The notes below the pieces were generated by a model. That model saw nothing but the letters and a program-made list of their open reading frames with translations. It did no database searches and had not been told where the DNA came from. Made by a program: the position numbers and the translations under genes. A stretch of 6,815 nt of DNA from CANHVK01 sp046304235 (GTDB taxonomy: Bacteria > Bacteroidota > Bacteroidia > Flavobacteriales_D > Crocinitomicaceae): assembly GCA_046304235.1 (NCBI GenBank), contig JBKCEW010000131.1, positions 1 to 6,815 on the forward strand, read 5' to 3'. Below are positions 1 through 5,653 of this stretch, piece after piece; the first letter of the stretch is position 1, and each line of letters starts with the position of its first letter.

Positions 1-947
1 TTATCATCGCTCCACTGACAGCTAATACACTTGCTAAATTAGCAAATGGCTATTGCGATAATCTATTAACTGCCACTTATTTATCTGCTAAATGTCCGGT
101 CGTTGTTTCTCCAGCGATGGCTTTGGATATGTATTCCCACAGTGCTAAATCGAATAACTTAAATAAGCTTGCATCTTTTGGGGTTCGTATACTGCCTGCT
201 GAAGAAGGGGAGCTGGCAAGCGGTCTTGTAGGAAAAGGAAGAATGGTTGAGCCTGAAACGATCGTGAATTATCTTTCTCGTTTTTTTGAAAATCAAAAAC
301 AATTCTTCAATAAAAAGGTCTTGATTACTGCAGGTCCAACTTATGAATACATTGATCCTGTTAGGTTTATAGGTAATTTTTCTTCCGGAAAAATGGGTTT
401 TGCTATTGCTGATGAATTACTTCAACGCGGGGCGGAGGTAATTTTAATAGCTGGTCCAACTCATCAAATGCTCACACACCCAAATTTGACTGTCATTTCG
501 GTGGTGACTGCTAACGAAATGTTTGAACAGGTACAATTACATTGGAAAGAAGTTAATATTGGTGTTTTCAGCGCTGCCGTTGCTGATTATCGCCCTGAAT
601 ACGTGGCAACTTCTAAAATCAAAAAGAAAGAGGATGCTCTTACAATTAAATTAGTGAAAAATCCAGACATACTTGCTTGGGCAGGCGAAAATAAGACATC
701 GAATCAATTTTTAGTAGGTTTCGCACTAGAAACCAATGACGCACTTGAATACGGTAAAAATAAACTTAAAAATAAAAACTTAAATGCTATAGTTATCAAT
801 TCACTTGCTGATCAAGGAGCTGGTTTTGCTGGTGATACAAATAAGATTTCAATTCTATCTGAAGATGATAAATTACTTGATTTTGATTTGAAGTCCAAAG
901 TGGATGTAGCAGTTGATATTGTGAATTTTATTAATACTAAACAATAA
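1..947 (+). CDS. coaBC: Bifunctional phosphopantothenoylcysteine decarboxylase / phosphopantothenate-cysteine ligase CoaBC (5' truncated by window)
   Basis: This enzyme makes 4'-phosphopantetheine for coenzyme A in the cytosol: CoaB joins cysteine to phosphopantothenate using CTP, and CoaC, an FMN enzyme, decarboxylates the product. The frame is open from base 3 (314 visible residues), so the ATG at 117 is internal and the true start lies left of the window. The CoaC end shows APLTANTLAKLANG (visible residues 3-16), the PAMALDMY loop (37-44) and GELASGLVGKGRM (69-81). The CoaB half begins near residue 104 with LITAGPT and continues with the GNFSSGKMG nucleotide loop (125-133), SAAVADYR (190-197), KIKKK holding the expected ligase lysine (205-209) and KNPDI (219-223). 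The positions of E. coli CoaC Asn125 and Cys158 read Ala and Ser here (see findings). The CoaB motifs are all intact. It is followed by porD after 70 bases, the usual order in flavobacteria. Confidence 0.96.
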   Translation, partial: IIAPLTANTLAKLANGYCDNLLTATYLSAKCPVVVSPAMALDMYSHSAKSNNLNKLASFGVRILPAEEGELASGLVGKGRMVEPETIVNYLSRFFENQKQFFNKKVLITAGPTYEYIDPVRFIGNFSSGKMGFAIADELLQRGAEVILIAGPTHQMLTHPNLTVISVVTANEMFEQVQLHWKEVNIGVFSAAVADYRPEYVATSKIKKKEDALTIKLVKNPDILAWAGENKTSNQFLVGFALETNDALEYGKNKLKNKNLNAIVINSLADQGAGFAGDTNKISILSEDDKLLDFDLKSKVDVAVDIVNFINTKQ

Positions 948-1017
948 ATTTCCTTTTTTTCGTTTTCCTTGTATATTGGAAAATATCTGTCTATTTTTAA
1001 TCTGAAATATTTTTTTC
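948..1017. other. Intergenic gap coaBC-porD, no clear signal
   Basis: This 70-base, very T-rich spacer separates coaBC from porD. I see no convincing TTG / TAnnTTTG promoter pair and no Shine-Dalgarno sequence before the porD ATG; the start is preceded by a T-run. A weak six-base stem (963-968 with 978-983, nine-base loop) is too poor to call a terminator. Read-through from coaBC into porD is therefore possible but not shown. Confidence 0.5.
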
Positions 1018-1923
1018 ATGAAGAAGATTCTTATTTGCTTATTTTCTTTCTTTTTAATTGTTTTTGTATCAGGTCAAGAACTTAATTGTAAGGTTGATGT
1101 GTTGGCTGATGCAAAAGTGGTTCTTAGTTCTACTGATAAAGAGGTGATAGAACAATTAAAGCAGTCCATGAATGATTTTATGAATAATACAAAATGGACA
1201 AAAGATAAATTTACGACAGAGGAACGGATCAATTGTGTTTTACAATTTCAGATAACAAGTATGCCTTCACCAGGTATTTTTTCGGGGACGATGCAGGTTC
1301 AGTGTTCGAGATCCGTATTTAATAGTGCTTACAATACCACTTTATTAAATATTGCAGATCAAGATGTTACAATTCCTTTTCAGAGAAATACGGTGTTGCT
1401 TTATACACCAAATCAATTTAGAGACAATTTAACATCCATTTTAGCATACTATGCGTATTTAATTCTTGGTATGGATTATGACTCTTTTTCTTTGAAAGGT
1501 GGTTCTGTTTATTTTGTTGAAGCACAGCAAATTGTGACAAATGCTCAGTCTGCTGGTTTTTCGGGTTGGATGTCTAACGAAACTTCTAAAAAAAATAGAT
1601 ATTGGATCATTGATAACGTTCAACAGCAATTGTTTGAGCCATTAAGAGAATGTAATTATGAATACCACCGCAAAGGACTTGATAAATTGTACGAGAACAA
1701 AATAGAGGCTAAAAAAGCAATGTTTACATCACTCGATAAATTAACGAAAATTGCTAGTTCAAGACCGAGTAGTATTAACGTGACCAATTTTGTTCAGTCT
1801 AAATCGCAAGAGATTAAAAATTTATATTTTGATTCGACGCAACAAGAAAAAACAGAGATGGTCAATCTTCTTAAAAAGTTAGATCCTGTGAATGCTTCTA
1901 AATACCAAGAAATTCTAAACTGA
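1018..1923 (+). CDS. porD: PorD-like protein (DUF4835), type IX secretion / gliding accessory protein
   Basis: This 301-residue exported protein resembles the DUF4835 family, now usually named PorD after the Porphyromonas gingivalis protein linked to the type IX secretion system; its molecular job is not defined. The N-terminus is a clear signal peptide: MKK, a hydrophobic core through about residue 17, then VSG before QELNC, with cleavage probably after Gly19. The mature start QELNCKVDV is typical of the family. Central features I recognise as family-like are the IPFQRNT stretch, the region ending in YYAYLILGMDYDSFSLKGG (about residues 143-161) and the SGWMS motif near 181. The length matches the family. 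There is no lipobox, since the Cys at 23 is not in a lipoprotein context, so a soluble periplasmic location is inferred. Its stop overlaps the recN start (TGATG), suggesting translational coupling. The family assignment is from recall of sequence and synteny; the role is inferred. Confidence 0.88.
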   Translation: MKKILICLFSFFLIVFVSGQELNCKVDVLADAKVVLSSTDKEVIEQLKQSMNDFMNNTKWTKDKFTTEERINCVLQFQITSMPSPGIFSGTMQVQCSRSVFNSAYNTTLLNIADQDVTIPFQRNTVLLYTPNQFRDNLTSILAYYAYLILGMDYDSFSLKGGSVYFVEAQQIVTNAQSAGFSGWMSNETSKKNRYWIIDNVQQQLFEPLRECNYEYHRKGLDKLYENKIEAKKAMFTSLDKLTKIASSRPSSINVTNFVQSKSQEIKNLYFDSTQQEKTEMVNLLKKLDPVNASKYQEILN

Positions 1924-3581
1924 TGCTTAGTTCTATTGTTGTCCAAAATTTCGCCTTAATTGATCGATTGTCTTTAAATTTTAATGAAGGATTTACTGTT
2001 ATTACAGGTGAAACAGGTTCGGGAAAATCCATATTGTTAGGTGCTTTAAACCTCATTTTAGGTGAACGTGCTGATTATTCTGTTATTCGTGATAAAACTC
2101 AAAAAACCATTGTTGAAGCTAATTTTGATGTTCAGAATTACAATCTCAAAGACTTTTTTGAAGAGAATGAACTAGATTTTCAAACAGAAGCAATTGTGAG
2201 AAGAGAAATTTCTGCGCAAGGAAAATCAAGAGCTTTTATAAATGACACTCCTGTTTCTTTAACTATTTTAAAGGATTTTTCGGAAAGAATGATTAATATT
2301 CATTCCCAACACCAAACAATGGAGTTAAGAGATAGTCATTTTCAGTTAGATTTATTGGATACCCTAGCGGATACTATGCTACTCAGAAATGAGTATGCTT
2401 CGCTATTTAATCAATGGAAAAAAAATACGAAGGAAGTTAGTAACCTAATTGAAATGCGGTCTAAATTGTTATTAGATGCTGACTACAATGCATTTCAAGC
2501 AAAAGAATTAGATGAACTAAACCTTGAAAAAGAAGATTATTCGAAGATTGAAAATGAATTGAATCAGCTTGAAAATTCGAAAGAGATACAACAGTCTTTT
2601 GGGTATATCATAGAAGTACTATCGCAAGAAGGAACTACTGGAAATGTACTTGATACTTTTATTTCGTTGAAAGCAAAATTGGATAAAGTAGCGAATTTAC
2701 ATCCAGAACTTACAACATTGAGTGAAAGAATTAAAAGCGTTTATATTGAGATTAAAGATATTGGTGAGGAAGCAATTGCAGGCTTAGATACTATTAGTGC
2801 TGACCCGAATCGATTACTTGTTTTAAATTCAAAATTAGATAAGTTCAATCAGGCGCTTAGAAAACACAATGTGAATTCTCAGTCTGAGTTACTCCAGATT
2901 TTTGAAAATTTAAGCTTAAGTCAAACGAACATAGAGGAAATTGATTTACAAATTATTGACTTAGAGAAGTTAGGGGAGGTTTTACAAAAACAAGTGTTAG
3001 AAAAAGCAACTGAATTAGAATTAAAAAGACAAAAGTCTATTCAACCTATTGAAAATGAAGTAGTAGATCTACTTGATGAATTGAAGTTGCCGGATTCGAA
3101 ATTTGTTATCAATCTATCTACCCAAGACAATCTAAATGTGAAAGGTAGAAATGAGGTGCACATTTTATTTACAGCAAATAAGGGAATGGAACCAAAGTCT
3201 ATTGAAAAATCGGCTAGTGGTGGCGAACTTTCACGTTTGATGTTGGCACTTCAATATTTGCTTTCAAAAAAGAAACAGTTACCTACAATTATTTTTGATG
3301 AAATAGATACAGGGGTGTCTGGAGAAGTAGCTCAAAGAATAGGAAATCTTCTGGCTAAAATGGGAGAAAAAATGCAGTTGTTGGCAATAACACATTTACC
3401 ACAAGTTGCAGGTAAAGGACAATTTCATTGGAAAGTACAAAAATCACATACTGATGAAAAGACCCTAACACAAGTTTTGTATTTAGATGAAAAACAGCGT
3501 GTAGAAGAAATTGCTAGATTGATGAGTGGTGACAACATAAACAATGCTGCGTTGGAAAATGCTAAAGCTTTAATGAATTAA
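1923..3581 (+). CDS. recN: DNA repair protein RecN
   Basis: RecN is an SMC-like ATPase of the cytosol that acts at double-strand breaks in RecA-dependent recombination repair. The protein is 552 residues, the normal length. It opens with the family-typical LSSIVVQNFALID, then Walker A GETGSGKS (29-36), a Q-loop region at HSQHQ (127-131), a central helical coiled-coil span of about residues 155-370, the ABC signature SASGGELSR (430-438), Walker B TIIFDEID (455-462) followed by TGVSGEVA, the switch-His segment ITHLPQVA (489-496) and the RecN-typical RVEEIARLMSG (526-536). All ATPase motifs are intact. The ATG overlaps the porD stop codon by one base, so no promoter lies directly ahead and expression probably depends on the porD or coaBC transcript. 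The next gene follows after 7 bases. Confidence 0.98.
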   Translation: MLSSIVVQNFALIDRLSLNFNEGFTVITGETGSGKSILLGALNLILGERADYSVIRDKTQKTIVEANFDVQNYNLKDFFEENELDFQTEAIVRREISAQGKSRAFINDTPVSLTILKDFSERMINIHSQHQTMELRDSHFQLDLLDTLADTMLLRNEYASLFNQWKKNTKEVSNLIEMRSKLLLDADYNAFQAKELDELNLEKEDYSKIENELNQLENSKEIQQSFGYIIEVLSQEGTTGNVLDTFISLKAKLDKVANLHPELTTLSERIKSVYIEIKDIGEEAIAGLDTISADPNRLLVLNSKLDKFNQALRKHNVNSQSELLQIFENLSLSQTNIEEIDLQIIDLEKLGEVLQKQVLEKATELELKRQKSIQPIENEVVDLLDELKLPDSKFVINLSTQDNLNVKGRNEVHILFTANKGMEPKSIEKSASGGELSRLMLALQYLLSKKKQLPTIIFDEIDTGVSGEVAQRIGNLLAKMGEKMQLLAITHLPQVAGKGQFHWKVQKSHTDEKTLTQVLYLDEKQRVEEIARLMSGDNINNAALENAKALMN

Positions 3582-3588
3582 TAAGTAT

Positions 3589-3987
3589 ATGAGGAAAAGT
3601 ATTGTTACAACAGGGGTTTTATTAATCTTAACTTCAATTATTTTGGGTGCTTTCGGTGCACATGCGTTGGAAAAAGTAATTAAAGATGTTAATAGGTTAC
3701 ATTCATTTGAAGTGGGGGTGAGATATCAAATGTATGGTGGGATAGGTTTACTACTTTTAGGTGCTTTATATGACTATTTCCCTTTTAGTTTGAAATTAGT
3801 TTATCGACTTCAAACAATCGGAATTTTGTTGTTTTCGCTTTCAATTTACGGCTTGGTATTAACTCCACTATTAGGAATAAACCTGAAAATGTTTTTCGGA
3901 CCTTTAACACCAATTGGTGGATTGTTATTAATCATTGGTTGGGTTGTTCTGTTGGTTAAACACCTAAAAAGTAAGTATAATGAGTAA
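3589..3987 (+). CDS. DUF423 family small integral membrane protein
   Basis: This 132-residue protein belongs to the DUF423 (YgdD/YwdK-like) family of inner-membrane proteins whose function is unknown. Four hydrophobic segments are visible: about residues 5-24, 47-65, 73-95 and 103-123. Family hallmarks are the GAFGAHAL motif at 20-27, RYQMYGG at 45-51, a short IYGL motif near 86-89 and GPLTPIGG at 104-111. The basic tail LVKHLKSKYNE is likely cytosolic. The start 7 bases after the recN stop and the 8-base overlap with the next gene place it inside a cotranscribed run. Nothing in its neighbours points to a specific role. Confidence 0.93.
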   Translation: MRKSIVTTGVLLILTSIILGAFGAHALEKVIKDVNRLHSFEVGVRYQMYGGIGLLLLGALYDYFPFSLKLVYRLQTIGILLFSLSIYGLVLTPLLGINLKMFFGPLTPIGGLLLIIGWVVLLVKHLKSKYNE

Positions 3988-4762
3988 ATTATCAATTACG
4001 ATTTTAGGATCTGGTACTTCTCAAGGAGTTCCTGTAATAGCATGTGATTGCCATGTTTGTATATCTAAGAATTCGTATGATAAACGCTTACGTGCTTCCA
4101 TCTTGGTAAATTATAATGGAGAGAATTTTGTTGTTGATGCCGGTCCTGATTTTCGATACCAAATGCTAAGAGCAAATGTTAAATCGTTGAGAGGTGTATT
4201 ATTTACTCATGAGCATAAAGATCACATCGGTGGTTTGGATGATGTTCGTGCATTCAATTTCAGAGAATCGAGGGATATGGAGGTGTTTTGTTCGAAAAAT
4301 GTAGAGATAGCATTACACCGAGAATACCATTATGTTTTTTCCGAAGAACGCTATCCTGGTATTCCGATGATTAATATTAATAAAATAGATTTAAAACCCT
4401 TTGAATTACCTGGTGGTTTACCTGTTATTCCAATACGTGTCATGCATTACAAAATGCCAGTAACTGCTTTTCGTTTCTACAATTTTACATATATAACTGA
4501 CGCTAAAACAATAGAAAATAAGGAAATAGAAAAAATTAAAGGTACTAAGGTTTTAGTTGTAAATGCACTTCGAATTTCAGAACATATTTCTCATTTTAAT
4601 CTTAAAGATGCCTTGGAATTAATTCAGAAAATTGCTCCGGAACGCGCATATTTGACACATATTTCGCATCTATTTGGTTCACATGATGAAATTCAAGCAC
4701 TTCTGCCTCCAAATGTATTTCCTGCTTACGATGGCTTAACCATTGAGTTAGAAGTGGCATAA
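3980..4762 (+). CDS. PhnP-like metallo-beta-lactamase-fold hydrolase
   Basis: This is a 260-residue cytosolic metallo-hydrolase of the beta-lactamase fold, probably a phosphodiesterase; the physiological substrate is unknown. The N-terminus carries the family motif GSGTSQGVP (10-18) and a CxCxxC cluster (Cys22, Cys24, Cys27) like the extra structural zinc site of E. coli PhnP. The dinuclear metal site is seen as THEHKDHIGG (His77, His79, Asp81, His82), His156 in VMHY, Asp174 in YITDAK and late histidines in LTHISHLFGSH (227-235). The C-terminus reads AYDGL. All expected ligands are present, so it should be active. The ATG overlaps the DUF423 stop region by 8 bases, favouring translational coupling. 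No C-P lyase (phn) genes are nearby, so a role in phosphonate use is not supported; the name indicates resemblance only. Confidence 0.92.
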   Translation: MSKLSITILGSGTSQGVPVIACDCHVCISKNSYDKRLRASILVNYNGENFVVDAGPDFRYQMLRANVKSLRGVLFTHEHKDHIGGLDDVRAFNFRESRDMEVFCSKNVEIALHREYHYVFSEERYPGIPMININKIDLKPFELPGGLPVIPIRVMHYKMPVTAFRFYNFTYITDAKTIENKEIEKIKGTKVLVVNALRISEHISHFNLKDALELIQKIAPERAYLTHISHLFGSHDEIQALLPPNVFPAYDGLTIELEVA

Positions 4763-4797
4763 ATTTCAAAAATAAGAAAGAATTAATCAAATAATAG

Positions 4798-4805
4798 TAC
4801 ATTTG
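4798..4805 (+). promoter_or_regulatory. Probable fabI promoter, -7 element TACATTTG
   Basis: TACATTTG matches the Bacteroidota housekeeping -7 consensus TAnnTTTG. It sits 24 bases before the fabI ATG, in the only long gap (67 bases) of the downstream half of the run. It would give a leader of roughly 15-20 bases. No clear TTG -33 partner is seen about 19-21 bases upstream; that stretch is A-rich. The element lies within a short inverted repeat (GTACA, 2 bases, TGTAC; 4797-4808). Confidence 0.55.
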
Positions 4806-4829
4806 TACAAAGCTAAATGCTAGAAAACT

Positions 4830-5645
4830 ATGGCAAATAATTTATTAAAAGGTAAAAGAGGGATTATTTTCGGAGCTTTAAATGAGCAATCTATCGCTTG
4901 GAAAGTAGCTGAAAGAGCACACGAAGAAGGTGCTCAATTTGTATTGACTAATGCTCCTATCGCAATGAGAATGGGAGAAATTAATAATCTTGCTGAAAAA
5001 ACAGGAAGCCAAATTATTCCTGCTGATGCAACGAGTGTAGAAGATCTTGAGAACTTATTCACGCAAGCAATGGAGATTTTGGGAGGTAAAATTGATTTTG
5101 TTCTTCACTCTATTGGTATGTCGCCAAACGTTCGTAAAGGAAAGCACTATACAGAGAATGATTACAAATTCTATGCACAAACTATGGATGTTTCTGCTAT
5201 TTCTTTACATAAAACATTGGCAACTGCTTACAAATTAGATGCGATTAATGAATGGGGTTCTGTGGTAGCATTGACTTACATTGCTGCACAACGTATTTTC
5301 CCTGATTACAACGATATGGCAGATGCGAAGTCTTTGCTAGAATCGATTACACGTTCTTTTGGTTACCATTATGGTATCAAGAAAAAAGTACGTGTGAACA
5401 CGATTTCTCAGTCTCCTACTGTAACAACGGCTGGACAAGGTATCAAAGGTTTTACAGAATTTATTAATTTCTCTGAGCAAATGTCTCCATTAGGAAATGC
5501 TGGAGCAATTGATTGTGCAAACTACACGATTTCAATGTTTTCGGATTTAACCAAATACGTAACTATGCAAAACTTATTCCACGATGGAGGTTTCTCTAAT
5601 ACGGGAGTAACGCAACAAGTAATTGATAAATTCGGAGACGAATAA
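4830..5645 (+). CDS. fabI: Enoyl-[acyl-carrier-protein] reductase FabI (NADH)
   Basis: FabI reduces trans-2-enoyl-ACP, the last step of each round of type II fatty-acid elongation in the cytosol; it is the target of triclosan. The 271-residue protein is an atypical short-chain dehydrogenase of normal length. It begins with the Rossmann loop GIIFGALNEQSIAW (11-24; SIA is diagnostic of FabI), then the HSIGMSP segment (93-99). The catalytic pair is present: Tyr150 in ALTYIAA, and Tyr160 with Lys167 in the Y-x6-K spacing (PDYNDMADAK), equivalent to E. coli Tyr146, Tyr156 and Lys163. The substrate loop SQSPTVTTAGQGIKGF lies at 193-208 and the end reads HDGGFSNTG. No other fatty-acid genes are close. 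A probable promoter lies just upstream and a strong terminator just downstream, so it may be a single-gene transcript, though read-through from upstream is possible. Confidence 0.97.
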   Translation: MANNLLKGKRGIIFGALNEQSIAWKVAERAHEEGAQFVLTNAPIAMRMGEINNLAEKTGSQIIPADATSVEDLENLFTQAMEILGGKIDFVLHSIGMSPNVRKGKHYTENDYKFYAQTMDVSAISLHKTLATAYKLDAINEWGSVVALTYIAAQRIFPDYNDMADAKSLLESITRSFGYHYGIKKKVRVNTISQSPTVTTAGQGIKGFTEFINFSEQMSPLGNAGAIDCANYTISMFSDLTKYVTMQNLFHDGGFSNTGVTQQVIDKFGDE

Positions 5646-5653
5646 AAAGCGTT

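Noticed and set aside
117..119. ATG as the start of coaBC
   Set aside because: The frame is open upstream to the window edge and encodes the conserved CoaC APLTANTLAKLANG segment, so this Met is internal.
963..983. Possible terminator or attenuator after coaBC
   Set aside because: A six-base stem (TTTTCC/GGAAAA) with a nine-base loop and only two G-C pairs is expected by chance in such AT-rich sequence.
948..1017. Promoter for porD
   Set aside because: TATATTGG near 972-979 only partly fits TAnnTTTG and there is no TTG at the right distance upstream.
2911..2925. Palindrome TTAAGCTTAA within recN
   Set aside because: It lies in ordinary coding sequence of the coiled-coil region and is short and AT-rich; no sign of a regulatory or mobile function.
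4602..4802. Minus-strand open frame of 66 codons
   Set aside because: It lies mostly antisense within the hydrolase gene, has no recognisable domain, and its 5' part overlaps the fabI promoter region; a shadow frame.
5047..5238. Plus-strand open frame of 63 codons
   Set aside because: It is out of frame inside fabI, whose own frame encodes conserved motifs throughout; a shadow frame.
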